DNA of 64,000 nucleotides from Winogradskyella alexanderae (GTDB lineage: Bacteria; Bacteroidota; Bacteroidia; Flavobacteriales; Flavobacteriaceae), in contig NZ_JAIUJR010000008.1 of assembly GCF_020166335.1 (NCBI RefSeq), positions 124,001-188,000 on the forward strand, written 5' to 3'. This document shows positions 8,341-17,619 of the stretch, in pieces. A model generated the notes under the pieces. That model was not told where the DNA came from and searched no databases. It saw nothing but the letters and a program-made list of their open reading frames with translations. Numbering within the stretch: position 1 is the first letter of the stretch; each line of letters opens with the position of its first letter. Position numbers and translations under genes: made by a program.

Positions 8341-8751
8341 ATGAAAAGAATTGTAATGAGCCTTGCACTAGTTGCTGCTCTTGGATTATCATTAAACTCT
8401 TGTAGAGAGACAAAAGAAAAAGCTGAAGACGCTGTTGAAAATGCAACAGATGCAGCTGAGGATGCAGCAGATTCTGCAACAGATGCCGTTGACGAAGCTA
8501 AAGATATGGCAAGTGATGCCGTTGACGAAGCGACTGATGCAGCTAAGGATGCAATGGACAGCGCTAAAGATGCTGCTACTGATGCAGTAGATGCTGTTAA
8601 AGAAGGTGCTGAAGACATGGCTAACGATGCCAAAGATGCAGCAAGTGATGCGATGGATAAAGCTAAAAAGGCTGGTAATGACGCATTAGATAAAGCCCAA
8701 AAAGCTGGTAATGATGCAGTTGATAAAGCCAAAGGTACTATTGGTAACTAA
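8341..8751 (+). CDS. Alanine/aspartate-rich repeat lipoprotein
   Basis: A 136-residue secreted lipoprotein: basic start, hydrophobic core, and the lipobox SLNSC with lipidation at Cys21. The rest is a low-complexity run of short A-D-A units (DAVDEAKDMASDAVDEA and variants) with roughly 7- to 11-residue periodicity, which predicts one long amphipathic helix resembling LEA or Lpp-type rods. No enzymatic motif is present. It is monocistronic with its own terminator, which fits an abundant envelope protein. Possible roles are an envelope spacer or stress protectant; both are inference. Confidence 0.85.
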   Translation: MKRIVMSLALVAALGLSLNSCRETKEKAEDAVENATDAAEDAADSATDAVDEAKDMASDAVDEATDAAKDAMDSAKDAATDAVDAVKEGAEDMANDAKDAASDAMDKAKKAGNDALDKAQKAGNDAVDKAKGTIGN

Positions 8752-8774
8752 TTTATCTATAAAACTGAATTAAG

Positions 8775-8807
8775 AAAGCCTGATCAAATGATTAGGCTTT
8801 TTTTGTA
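8775..8807. terminator. Terminator shared by the repeat lipoprotein and lacI-type gene
   Basis: The stem AAAGCCTGATCA pairs with TGATTAGGCTTT around a 2-nt centre and is followed by a T run on the plus strand. It overlaps the last codons of the convergent LacI-family gene, so it mainly serves the lipoprotein transcript. Confidence 0.85.
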
Positions 8808-9796
8808 GATTCGCTCAATTTAAGTTCACTCGGAACGATTATCGTTTGGCGTTCGTGCTCGTCGTTGTTTAAATTCTCTATCAAGAGCTTTATGGCCATC
8901 TCTCCTATTTCAAAGGCTTTTTGATGGATTATTGAAATCTTAGGGCTAGAAACAATTTGGGTATTTTCATAACCAAAACCAATTACAGAAATATCATCCG
9001 GTATTTTTCGTCCTAGTTTTCGCGCCATATTGAGCGCGACTATACCAGTAATGTGATCATTTGAAATTATAGCATCAATAGATTTATTCTTCTTCAAATA
9101 ATTAAATAAGGCTTTTTCAACATTTTCAACATTGTCTAATTTTAACACATCAGCCTTAAGATTGTGTTCCTCAAGTGCCTTTTGATATCCTTTAATTCTC
9201 AACTTGCCAACACTCAACTCTTCTATATTGCTTATAAGCAAAATACTATTCCTGTTTTCTTTCTCTATGAGGTATTTGGTAGCCTCGTAAACCGATTTAA
9301 AATCATCAACAATTACCTTGTCACAATCAATTTGTCTAACCACTCTATCGAACATTAACACGGGTATTTTTCTATTTATAACGGCATCTATATGGTCCCA
9401 TCGTTGTTTAACCTGGGTTTCTCTAGCTACCGCAATGATAAAACCATCAACACTACCGTTAGACAAAAGTTCCATACTTCTTGCTTCTTTAGAACAGGTC
9501 TCTTCGGACAAACAAACTATTATATCATAATTATTTTGTGAAGCTGCAGTCTCCGCACCATGCAAAACCTCCGCAAAAAAAGGATTAATAACCGTTGGTA
9601 GTATAACACCAATGGTTTTAGTTTTATTGGTTTTTAATTGCTGTGCAATTCTATTTGGCTTATAGTTAAGTTTTTCAGCCAACTCTTGAACCCTAATTTT
9701 CGTCTGTTCGCTTATTTCGTGACTATCGTTTAGAGCCTTAGAAACTGTAGATACAGAAATATTAAGAAGCTTCGCTAATTCCTTAAGTGTTGTCAT
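8792..9796 (-). CDS. LacI/GalR-family transcriptional regulator of the glucan locus
   Basis: A 334-residue sugar-responsive DNA-binding regulator. The N-terminal helix-turn-helix is canonical (TTLKELAKLLNISVSTVSKALN) with the hinge helix at KPNRIAQQLKTNKTKTIGVILP, followed by the two-lobed periplasmic-binding-protein-like effector domain (INPFFAEVLHGAE, VDGFIIAV, DAIISNDHITGIVALNMA). It lies at the 3' end of the laminarin genes on the same strand but is isolated from them by a terminator, so it has its own promoter. The likely effector is a laminarin-derived sugar; this is inferred from position. I did not find a convincing operator with a CG centre in the locus. Confidence 0.92.
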   Translation of the reverse strand: MTTLKELAKLLNISVSTVSKALNDSHEISEQTKIRVQELAEKLNYKPNRIAQQLKTNKTKTIGVILPTVINPFFAEVLHGAETAASQNNYDIIVCLSEETCSKEARSMELLSNGSVDGFIIAVARETQVKQRWDHIDAVINRKIPVLMFDRVVRQIDCDKVIVDDFKSVYEATKYLIEKENRNSILLISNIEELSVGKLRIKGYQKALEEHNLKADVLKLDNVENVEKALFNYLKKNKSIDAIISNDHITGIVALNMARKLGRKIPDDISVIGFGYENTQIVSSPKISIIHQKAFEIGEMAIKLLIENLNNDEHERQTIIVPSELKLSESTKKA

Positions 9797-9815
9797 ATCT
9801 CAATAAATTGAATAA

Positions 9816-9844
9816 AAAAGGGCGTATTAAACATACACCCTTTT
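9816..9844 (-). terminator. Terminator after the T9SS CBM gene
   Basis: On the minus strand, AAAAGGG, one mismatch and GTAT pair across a short loop with ATAC and CCCTTTT, and the stem is followed by six T. It lies between the T9SS-protein stop and the LacI start. Confidence 0.75.
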
Positions 9845-9868
9845 ATTGATTATTTGCTATTCTTCAAT

Positions 9869-12028
9869 CTAGTTTTTAACTAACTTGATTGTTTTACTAC
9901 CATTTACTGTTGAAAGCTTAGCCAAATAAATTCCGCTTTTTAAGCTAGATGCATTGATAGTGACTTCTGTTGAATTCGGGTTTAAAACCATCACTTCCTT
10001 ACCCAATAAGTCATAAATTCTAACTGAGGTAAGATTTTGATTATTTGAAGATGTAATATTCCAATTATCTTTAGATGGATTAGGGAATATTCTTAACTCC
10101 AAGTTAGCTGTAGCATCGTTAACACTCAACACCTCATCGTTATTTACCATAGATACATTGTCAATAAAGAAATTAGCTTGAGAACCTGGAGCTCCACCTG
10201 TTGCAGCATTAAACTGCAATGATATACCACCACTAACATCTGGCCCTACATTAGTAGTAAATTCAAAGGTGGTCCACACATCAGGATCAGCATTTGGAAA
10301 GACTGGTCCACCTCCCAAAAGTTCTGAAGCTGAAGTACCACCTCCAGAAAGTTCTGAAAATAACTCCGCAAAAAATACACCTCCTGCTGGGCCACTTCCT
10401 CGTAAATCAAATTTTATGGTTACCTCATCACCTGGATTAACAATACCTATTCCACGATTCGCACTTTTGATAGTACTTGCTGATGGCGCATTTGTATTAT
10501 TTATGTTCGCTGCGAATGATCCTTCTGATGGATTTGTACCAACTACTGTCTGTTGGCCTGGTGAACTTTCTGCTTGTGTCCATCCCGTAAAGTCGCCTGT
10601 TTCAAAACTACCATTTTCAATTAATTCTGTGCCTGGAACTTGTATCGTGAAGTTGACAGTATAAGTTTCAGTAACACTACTATCTTCAGATGTAACATCA
10701 AATGTAGCAGCACCTGGAACGCCTGAAGCTTGCGTAATAGTTCCTACAACAGCGTTTGGATTATTTGTTACCACAGATGTAATTTGCGGAACTGGTGTAG
10801 CAGAAGCCAAACCAATATCATAGGTTGTTGTAGATGGCCCAAACCCATCTATGGTCACTCCATCGATTTGTAAATCAGATAATGATACATCCTGTGCTGG
10901 ATTACCACATATTGCATCAAACGGAACTGTAGCGTTAGGTACTGTGTCTCCTAATTGCCAAGTAGCAGGACCTGTTCCAGTCTTACGCCACTGAATAAAC
11001 TCAAACACCACATCTGTTGGTGGCGCTCCTGCCCATGTTAATGTTAAACTTACACCTCCAGTAATCGGTACAGGAGAGCCTATTGTTGCACCCGAAGGTG
11101 GTGTTCCTGCAATTCCTAAAAAGTTTGGTTCTCCACCAAGACCACCAGGATTGGTAGCTGTTAGCGTTATACTATCAGCACCTGTATTTTCAATAGTTAA
11201 ATTTATAACTGAATCTGCATTACCACCAAAATGGGTTACTTCTGTATCACAAAATGCTGATTGTGGCGGCGTTCCACCTCCAGTATCGGGACAAACGCCA
11301 AATTCATCCATCTTATCTTCACCTGCCGCATGTATTCTGTTTGCGAATGAACTATTATCTGTATTAATAGTCACTCCATCATTGGTACAAGAAAGTAAGT
11401 CTTCATTCGTGTCGGCTGCAGCCGTACCAGCATCATCGTTTAAAATCCATTTGTATTCAAAACTAGCAGTAGGTCTAACAATAGCAGTATATGTTCCATC
11501 ACCATTATCTACAGCTCCGGGACCACCAAATTCACTAAATCCATTTACATCATATAAGATGTAGTAATTCTCGCCTGGACCAGGTGCAGAAGCAGTCAAA
11601 GTCAACTCTGTGTAGACAACTCCAGGTTGTCTCCATGAATTAAAATAGGTTGTTGGCACATCAGCACCACCAATGGTAACACGTCTGTTACAGAAACTGA
11701 AGAAATTAGTGTTAAAATCAAAATCTACAGCCAAGTCATTTTCAATAGCTTGGCCTACAACTGTCGGAATTAAATCCTCCTGCAATGTATTGGTGTCTGT
11801 AAAAGTAACTAACCAAACATACTCGTTCTGCACATCGCCTGAACCACTCATGTCAAAGGACCATACACCCCCACCGTCATCAGTCGCTTGATAAACATTA
11901 AATGCTCCGCCAAAATTGGCAACCAATTGGACGTTTTGCACGTTAGTTAATTCGGTGACATCGACACTAACGGTCTGTCCCCAAATAAATCCTGTTAGCA
12001 ACAGAAATACCAAAGTAATTTTTTTCAT
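9869..12028 (-). CDS. Secreted multidomain carbohydrate-binding protein with T9SS sorting signal
   Basis: A 719-residue cell-surface or secreted protein. Order: Sec signal peptide (to about residue 18); two beta-rich modules of about 110 residues; a Gly/Pro-rich linker; an Ig-like module; a cadherin-like beta-sandwich (DLQIDGVTIDGFGPSTTTYD); a CBM4/9-type module (LIENGSFETGDFTGW ... NFFIDNVSMV, about 475-635); and a type IX secretion C-terminal domain (LRIFPNPSKDNW ... GIYLAKLSTVNGSKTIKLVKN). No catalytic motif is visible. Its position in the laminarin locus suggests a laminarin-binding protein secreted through T9SS. It has its own ~260-bp upstream gap, so it is probably transcribed separately from GH17. 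Confidence 0.85.
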   Translation of the reverse strand: MKKITLVFLLLTGFIWGQTVSVDVTELTNVQNVQLVANFGGAFNVYQATDDGGGVWSFDMSGSGDVQNEYVWLVTFTDTNTLQEDLIPTVVGQAIENDLAVDFDFNTNFFSFCNRRVTIGGADVPTTYFNSWRQPGVVYTELTLTASAPGPGENYYILYDVNGFSEFGGPGAVDNGDGTYTAIVRPTASFEYKWILNDDAGTAAADTNEDLLSCTNDGVTINTDNSSFANRIHAAGEDKMDEFGVCPDTGGGTPPQSAFCDTEVTHFGGNADSVINLTIENTGADSITLTATNPGGLGGEPNFLGIAGTPPSGATIGSPVPITGGVSLTLTWAGAPPTDVVFEFIQWRKTGTGPATWQLGDTVPNATVPFDAICGNPAQDVSLSDLQIDGVTIDGFGPSTTTYDIGLASATPVPQITSVVTNNPNAVVGTITQASGVPGAATFDVTSEDSSVTETYTVNFTIQVPGTELIENGSFETGDFTGWTQAESSPGQQTVVGTNPSEGSFAANINNTNAPSASTIKSANRGIGIVNPGDEVTIKFDLRGSGPAGGVFFAELFSELSGGGTSASELLGGGPVFPNADPDVWTTFEFTTNVGPDVSGGISLQFNAATGGAPGSQANFFIDNVSMVNNDEVLSVNDATANLELRIFPNPSKDNWNITSSNNQNLTSVRIYDLLGKEVMVLNPNSTEVTINASSLKSGIYLAKLSTVNGSKTIKLVKN

Positions 12029-12289
12029 AATCGTTATTTATTTGTTGTTATTAATTAGTAATTCGCAAATTCCATCGTTACAATTTGCTATATCCGTAAA
12101 TTTAAATATTAAAATTCAATTTTCTCTTAATTATACCTTAACAATAGACATACAACTAATTTCATCGCCTTAGATTCGATATTACGCCTTTTTTCAGAGC
12201 AAACTGAACAAATTCTACATTTCTAAATGTTAAACCAATTTACAATGTATGGGTAATGTTGTGTTCTTGAAGGCAATCTTATATGTCTT
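12029..12289. other. Intergenic gap upstream of the T9SS CBM gene
   Basis: AT-rich, with no open frame of note. The only symmetric element seen is ACATTTCTAAATGT at 12217-12230. It should contain the promoter of the T9SS-protein gene and the 3' end of the GH17 transcript, but I see no clear U-tailed terminator. Confidence 0.4.
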
Positions 12290-13204
12290 TTAAAATTTTA
12301 AATTTTCGTTTTTGTCCCAAAGGCCCCAATAGGCACCGACATCGCCTTCATCTCCTGTTTTCCAGGATTCATCAAAGGATGAAAAATAGAAAATAGGAAT
12401 ATCATTTTCTTTAGTCCAATTAACAGCATCAATAAAATACTTCATAAAGGCTGTTTGACTTGCTATTGCACCGTTATAGCCACCACCTTCACTAGGCCAA
12501 CCTGTTTCGGTAATAATAATTGGCTTACCTTGTGCAGCATCTACAACCTGACCGTACATGGCTTGCATATGTCCAAGTGCATACTCAATTGGACATCCTT
12601 CCCAAAATGGATATAAGTTGGCTAAAAGTATGTCTGTTTGTTCCACTATTTCTGGATGGCGTGAAAACTCATAGTAGGCATCGACATAACCAACAGGTAT
12701 ATCCAAGCCCTTCAACGCCTCTCTTACCCTTCTAATATAATCTAACAACTCTTCCTTGGTTAAATCATTACGGTATAATACTTCGTTCCCTACAGCCGCC
12801 ACATCTACATGACCCGCTCTTGCAAGTGCTATTAGCCCTTCTATTTCTTTCTCATTATCATCTTTATCATCACTTAACCAAGCTCCAACCAATGTCTTTA
12901 AACCGTGTTTCTTTGCGGCCACAGGAACATGCTCATTTCCCTCTATACAAGAAAAAGAGCGTATGGCCGTGACATATGGCTTTAAAATATTTATTCGTCG
13001 CTCTACTTGCTCAAAGCTTATATGGTCTCCTGGTTCTTGCCCATCTTCATACATACTAAAACAAATACCATGAAACCCACTATTTAACGTTTTTAACCAA
13101 AGGCTCTTCAATTCTTCAAGCGATAAACCAGATATATCTATACCTTGTGTCGCTTTTTGGCTGTAGCCTTTATACTTGTAATAACCTTCTCTTCTATAAC
13201 CCAT
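12290..13204 (-). CDS. Leaderless GH17 beta-1,3-glucanase
   Basis: A 304-residue (beta/alpha)8 glycoside hydrolase of family 17, acting on beta-1,3-glucans such as laminarin oligosaccharides. The acid/base is Glu141 in AAVGNEVLYR and the nucleophile is Glu233 in IITETGWPSEG. Unlike its neighbour at 16314-17609 it has no signal peptide or lipobox (MGYRREGYYKYKGY), so it should be cytoplasmic and act after uptake. It follows the sugar symporter gene by 19 bp and ends the long operon GH149-GH17-GH30-symporter-GH17. Hydrolysis or transglycosylation of imported oligosaccharides are both possible. Confidence 0.9.
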   Translation of the reverse strand: MGYRREGYYKYKGYSQKATQGIDISGLSLEELKSLWLKTLNSGFHGICFSMYEDGQEPGDHISFEQVERRINILKPYVTAIRSFSCIEGNEHVPVAAKKHGLKTLVGAWLSDDKDDNEKEIEGLIALARAGHVDVAAVGNEVLYRNDLTKEELLDYIRRVREALKGLDIPVGYVDAYYEFSRHPEIVEQTDILLANLYPFWEGCPIEYALGHMQAMYGQVVDAAQGKPIIITETGWPSEGGGYNGAIASQTAFMKYFIDAVNWTKENDIPIFYFSSFDESWKTGDEGDVGAYWGLWDKNENLKF

Positions 13205-13223
13205 TAATTACTATATTTTGTTT

Positions 13224-14789
13224 TTATAATTCTCCTCGTCGTTCTATTAGTTCTGATTTTATTTCTCGCGCTCTATCTTCAGTTAAACTGTACTTCCACA
13301 TCACCAGAACAGCTAATCCAGCGGTCAATGATGGTACAATTATATCTGCAATCCTCAAGTTATTCATTGTTTCTAAAGATTGTTCCGTGACATTTGGATC
13401 AAATCCAACAACACTTAGGATTACACCACCTAGAACTAATGCTATGGACTGTCCTATTTTTACCATTAACCAATAAATTGCACCAAATGTTCCTTCTTTT
13501 CTCGGCATTCCATTTTCTAATTCATCCAAATCACAGACATCTGCCGTCATAGACATCATGAGTGTAAATAATCCGCCCATACCAAAGGCAAACAAAGGAA
13601 TTGGGACAAAGATTAGCCAAGGAATTTCAGTGCCTGGATCTATGCTAAACCATGACATTCCGATACTGTCTAATGTAGGATTAATAGATTCAAAAATTGA
13701 ACCCACGCCAGAATTCAGACTTTTCGCTAGGCCTGTCTGGGAAAACTCAGCATTTAATTCTTTATCAAATCCCCACCATTTGAGGATATATCCAATAATT
13801 GACAACACTGTTGATATTATAAATGCATTCTTTTTACCCCATTTATTTGCCATTTTTGAAATAATCGGTATTACTATAAAGGCAGTAATCATAGCGTTTA
13901 TGGTGTTAAACCATGCGGGCCAGGTCCCAGCTGTTTCGTAGCTACCATTATACATATAGAATACGATTATAAAAACACCAAATGCCGCAACTAGTTGAAA
14001 GCCATTAAAAACAAGAAATGTTGCACCACAAAGCTTCATAAATGGTCTGTTTTTTGAAACCTGTACAATTCCCTTTAACAAATCCTTCATGTTTGAAGCA
14101 AGTGATTTAAAATTGATTTCCTTACGATTTTCCATATGAGAGGAATCTATTCCCTTACAAAATAATGCAGGTAAAATCCCAAAAACAACACACATTATAC
14201 CAACAATAAGCGCCATAGTTCGGACACCCTCCGTTTGGGTATTAAATGTTTCAGAATCTGGAATAATAACATATAACCATGGTACAATCATCCAAGCTAT
14301 TTGACCCATAGTATTTGAAAATGCCATTAATCTGGTACGCTCATTATAATCCGAAGTCATTTCATATCCCAAGCCCACTAGTGGCGTTGCAAACATGGTA
14401 TTACCAATTAAAAAGAGTAACTGAAGCACCATTACATGCCAAATAATATAGGTTTGAGATGCATTATCATCTAACTGCCACATTAAAAAGAAGAGAAGAC
14501 CGCTAATTATAGCACCCACAAATATGTATGGTCTTCGTCTTCCCCATTTGGATTTTGTGTTATCTGAAATGAAGCCCATAATAGGGTCTGTAACACTATC
14601 AAATATTCTTGGTAAACCCCCTAGAAGTCCAGCCCAAAGTGGGTCCACACCCCAAGCTGTGAGTAAGAAGAACTGTATAAATACACCTAAAGTACCAGGT
14701 AGAATATTTAAAATAAAGTGTCCTGCACCGAATGCCGCTTTCTGTCCTACAGGTACTTTATCCTTCGCCGAAGTCTTGTATTGTGACAT
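13224..14789 (-). CDS. GPH-family (MelB-like) cation:sugar symporter
   Basis: A 521-residue inner-membrane transporter with about 12 helices. The GPH signature is clear at the N-terminus: LPRIFDSVTDPIMGFISDNTKSKWGRRRPYI, including the paired aspartates that coordinate the coupling cation in MelB. A long loop after helix 10 (about 350-385) is larger than in MelB. In marine laminarin loci a transporter of this class moves the oligosaccharides or glucose released in the periplasm into the cytoplasm. It sits between GH30 and the leaderless GH17, which supports import of short beta-glucans. No SusC/SusD pair accompanies it. Confidence 0.92.
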   Translation of the reverse strand: MSQYKTSAKDKVPVGQKAAFGAGHFILNILPGTLGVFIQFFLLTAWGVDPLWAGLLGGLPRIFDSVTDPIMGFISDNTKSKWGRRRPYIFVGAIISGLLFFLMWQLDDNASQTYIIWHVMVLQLLFLIGNTMFATPLVGLGYEMTSDYNERTRLMAFSNTMGQIAWMIVPWLYVIIPDSETFNTQTEGVRTMALIVGIMCVVFGILPALFCKGIDSSHMENRKEINFKSLASNMKDLLKGIVQVSKNRPFMKLCGATFLVFNGFQLVAAFGVFIIVFYMYNGSYETAGTWPAWFNTINAMITAFIVIPIISKMANKWGKKNAFIISTVLSIIGYILKWWGFDKELNAEFSQTGLAKSLNSGVGSIFESINPTLDSIGMSWFSIDPGTEIPWLIFVPIPLFAFGMGGLFTLMMSMTADVCDLDELENGMPRKEGTFGAIYWLMVKIGQSIALVLGGVILSVVGFDPNVTEQSLETMNNLRIADIIVPSLTAGLAVLVMWKYSLTEDRAREIKSELIERRGEL

Positions 14790-14819
14790 ATGTTAATATA
14801 TTTAGTTAGTTAGTTTCTT

Positions 14820-16310
14820 TTATGCTTTCGCTGGAATTATTATTGTTTGAATGGCGTGCGCATTAATTGAAATTTGCCTTGTTTCCTCGCCGAGTTTTAG
14901 ATCGAATGCTTTTGTCTCATTTCCTTCATTAAAAACAACCACTGCTACCGAACCATCCGGGTTTTTTGCTGCAGCAACCATTAAGGAATCATCCGTTTTA
15001 TCAACACCAACAACTTCTGCTCCTGGTCGAATATATTTACTAAAATGAGCCATTGTATAATAAAGCGGCGTAAAGTAAATTTCATCTTTATCGGGATCTA
15101 CAATCACCGGTGCTATACACCAATTTTCAAACCAATTTGGCCCTCCTTTGATATCTAAAACCATATTCCAATCTACCCAACCATCTACCCAATTGTTCAA
15201 GCATCCTATTATATCTCTTGCATAACGATTAACCGGAGCGTATTTTGGATGTAAATGCTTGTCTTCTTCTGGTGCCCAGGTAAAACCCCAATCTGTAGCT
15301 TCTTTTTTCCAGTACCAAGAATCATCCTTCCAAACAGGGACCTCTGCATCTACACAGGCTTCGGACTGAATAAGCAATTTATCTGGTGCCTTATTATGAG
15401 CATATTGTAGTTCTTCTGGAAACACGTGAAATGTACTTGCATACCAATGAATCGCTGTCCCATCAAAATATTTTGACGTTTCCTCATTTTTAAATTGAGA
15501 ATCTACCCATTCCCTTAGATGTTCTCTATTTTGATCGTATCCCAAAATCTTAAGCGCTCCCTTTCCATCTTCATTTAATCTAGGGCCTAAATGATTTACA
15601 ACAAAATCTGTCATTTCATCAGGCGTATAATGCATACTTTCCCAGTTATTGCCATTACCTAGCGGCTCGTTTTCGACGGTGAATCCCCAAATATCAATAC
15701 CTTGTTCTTTGTACGCATCGACATATTTTGAGAAGAACAAAGCCCATGTTGGATAATATTCTGGCAATAACTTACCACCAACCCAATCCTTATTATCTTT
15801 CATCCACGGTGGTGCAGTCCAAGGTGAAGCAAATAGTTTAAATCCATCACTGGAAATTGCACTGGCTTCCTTAATCATAGGTATTAAATCGTCCAAATCT
15901 TCCTTAACCGAAAAGTCTTTTAATTCTTTATCTTCCTTTGGCGTGTAAGAGTATTGTCCTAATGAAAAGTCACAAGAATTCATATGTGTTCTACATAATG
16001 AATAATGTGCACCATCCTTACCAAAATACGCCTGCAAAATGGTATCTCGATTTTTCTTGCTGAGTTGATTTAAAAGATAAGCTGAAGACTCTGTAAAGGC
16101 ACCTCCAAAACCGGTAATGGTTTGAAATTTTTTATTCGGGTTTATCGTTATTGTTGATACATAATCTAAGGAAGCGAACTCGTTTAAAAGTGTTAATTTA
16201 TTTCCACTTTCAGACGTTTCGTAAACATCTGCATTAAGTTCTATTTTCTCTTCCTTACAACTCATAGCTACCACTAACAAACAAAAAAATCCAAATTTGA
16301 GTAATTTCAT
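14820..16310 (-). CDS. GH30 lipoprotein (endo-beta-1,6-glucanase type)
   Basis: A 496-residue lipoprotein (lipobox VAMSC, Cys18). Family 30 hallmarks: FQTITGFGGAFTESSAYLL at the start of the barrel, SPWTAPPWMK, acid/base Glu215 in TVENEPLG, nucleophile Glu317 in LLIQSEACVD, and the short C-terminal beta domain (VAVVVFNEGNE). GH30 enzymes in laminarin loci typically remove beta-1,6 glucose branches; the glucosylceramidase name often attached to this family would be misleading here. The GH17 upstream stops 3 bp before this start, so the two are translated from one message and would act together outside the cytoplasm. Confidence 0.93.
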   Translation of the reverse strand: MKLLKFGFFCLLVVAMSCKEEKIELNADVYETSESGNKLTLLNEFASLDYVSTITINPNKKFQTITGFGGAFTESSAYLLNQLSKKNRDTILQAYFGKDGAHYSLCRTHMNSCDFSLGQYSYTPKEDKELKDFSVKEDLDDLIPMIKEASAISSDGFKLFASPWTAPPWMKDNKDWVGGKLLPEYYPTWALFFSKYVDAYKEQGIDIWGFTVENEPLGNGNNWESMHYTPDEMTDFVVNHLGPRLNEDGKGALKILGYDQNREHLREWVDSQFKNEETSKYFDGTAIHWYASTFHVFPEELQYAHNKAPDKLLIQSEACVDAEVPVWKDDSWYWKKEATDWGFTWAPEEDKHLHPKYAPVNRYARDIIGCLNNWVDGWVDWNMVLDIKGGPNWFENWCIAPVIVDPDKDEIYFTPLYYTMAHFSKYIRPGAEVVGVDKTDDSLMVAAAKNPDGSVAVVVFNEGNETKAFDLKLGEETRQISINAHAIQTIIIPAKA

Positions 16311-16313
16311 AGT

Positions 16314-17609
16314 TTATCGATTTGCCATAATTTCTTCTTCTAATGGTGGTACTAAAACATCCTTTAGGAGTTCTTTTTTATCGCCATTATACGTTTTAGT
16401 AATTTCATTACCATTTCTGGTTAATCCTTCAAAAATCCCTTTGTCCACCAAATCCCAAATTGGAAATTTTGCCTGACCCTCTATAGTAAATAAACCAAAA
16501 TGATTTTCAGAACCTTTTGGGTTATGCGAGTCTTTCCATTGCTCGTTAAAAGCCTCAAAATAAAAGCACGAAATACCTGCTCTATTTGTCCATCGTCTCA
16601 TTTGTTTATAATACAGCCCTTGCTTGTATTCGTCTGTTGCTCGAGATCCATTTGGGCCATAATATCCTGTCGAGGTCGTTGCCCATCCTGTTTCACCAAT
16701 ATGTACAGGTTTGTTCACCCCTAAACTTTTCATATAATTTGTAACACTGTCGTATTGCATTTGGGCGAACTTTATAGCCCGCTCCATTGCCATTTCAATT
16801 TTAGTAGTGTCGGGCATATTGGAATGTGCCGCTGGTACACCCCAAAATTCTGGGTTATAATGTGTATTATGATAAGGATAGGTATGCATTGATATGAAAT
16901 CCACAGCCTCAATCAATTTGTTTAAATCTTCGACATGGTATTTTGAGTCTCCTCCTCCCCAAGACGAAAAATCATCGGAACTGGTTATCCATAAATCCTT
17001 TGGCAACTTCCCGTCTTTTTTGAGATTTTGTAGATGTGTTACCCATTTTAAAATCACATCTGGTTGTACGTAGTATGAGGTTGCCCATTTTACCATCGCT
17101 TCATTCCCAACTGCAATAACTTTAACAATATCTGGGTATTTGTTGGCTAAAGCTACCGCTCTTTTAATTTCTCCAGCATTGTTTGGACTTTCAACATCAT
17201 GATTAGGCTCTTTATCCGTCCAAGCATTTAAACAATCAATCCATGCACCGAGCATGACATACATTTCAAAATTCTCATCTTCTGATTTTAATTCGGAAAT
17301 TGCTTTTAAAACATTGGAGGCATGTGGTAGTTTAGGCTGGACGTTATAGGTCCTCAATACCTTTACACCCATGGCAGATAATATTTTTAAATCTTCCTTA
17401 AGTTCGGATAGTGTTGGCTGGCTATCTCGTGTCTTCTCGCGATAACCGCCATATGAAATTGCCAAATAATCCGGATTTCCTAAAATATCTTTTGCTGTCA
17501 CTTCTTTCTTAATTTGGGTTAAAGGAGCTTGATCCTTTTTATTTTCATCATTACAAGACACCACGAAAATTAAAGATATAACACAAGCTATTATTTTATT
17601 GATTTTCAT
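16314..17609 (-). CDS. GH17 lipoprotein (laminarinase, exposed)
   Basis: A 431-residue lipoprotein (lipobox FVVSC, Cys19) with a family 17 barrel. Acid/base Glu170 lies in VIAVGNEAMVKW and nucleophile Glu306 in HIGETGWATTSTGYYG; SFYFEAFNE-like CFYFEAFNEQWK follows near the end of the barrel. The family cleaves beta-1,3-glucan. It resembles exposed GH17 laminarinases of Formosa-type flavobacteria. A C-terminal extension of about 60 residues (DLVDKGIFEGLTRNGNEITK) completes the domain. It sits 10 bp after GH149 and 3 bp before GH30, within one operon. Its exposed location complements the leaderless GH17 at 12290-13204. Confidence 0.93.
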   Translation of the reverse strand: MKINKIIACVISLIFVVSCNDENKKDQAPLTQIKKEVTAKDILGNPDYLAISYGGYREKTRDSQPTLSELKEDLKILSAMGVKVLRTYNVQPKLPHASNVLKAISELKSEDENFEMYVMLGAWIDCLNAWTDKEPNHDVESPNNAGEIKRAVALANKYPDIVKVIAVGNEAMVKWATSYYVQPDVILKWVTHLQNLKKDGKLPKDLWITSSDDFSSWGGGDSKYHVEDLNKLIEAVDFISMHTYPYHNTHYNPEFWGVPAAHSNMPDTTKIEMAMERAIKFAQMQYDSVTNYMKSLGVNKPVHIGETGWATTSTGYYGPNGSRATDEYKQGLYYKQMRRWTNRAGISCFYFEAFNEQWKDSHNPKGSENHFGLFTIEGQAKFPIWDLVDKGIFEGLTRNGNEITKTYNGDKKELLKDVLVPPLEEEIMANR

Positions 17610-17619
17610 GATACTAAAT

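Noticed and set aside
8310..8732. 140-codon Ala/Ser-rich frame opposite the repeat lipoprotein
   Set aside because: It is the antisense reflection of the GC-rich repeat codons; the plus-strand frame has a signal peptide and lipobox.
10269..11564. Two open frames opposite the T9SS CBM protein
   Set aside because: Pro/Ser-rich antisense shadows of a Gly/Thr-rich gene; no start signals or domains.
16314..16320. Possible frameshift join between the GH17 and GH30 genes (3-bp gap)
   Set aside because: Both proteins are complete, each with its own lipobox and stop; this is tight operon packing.
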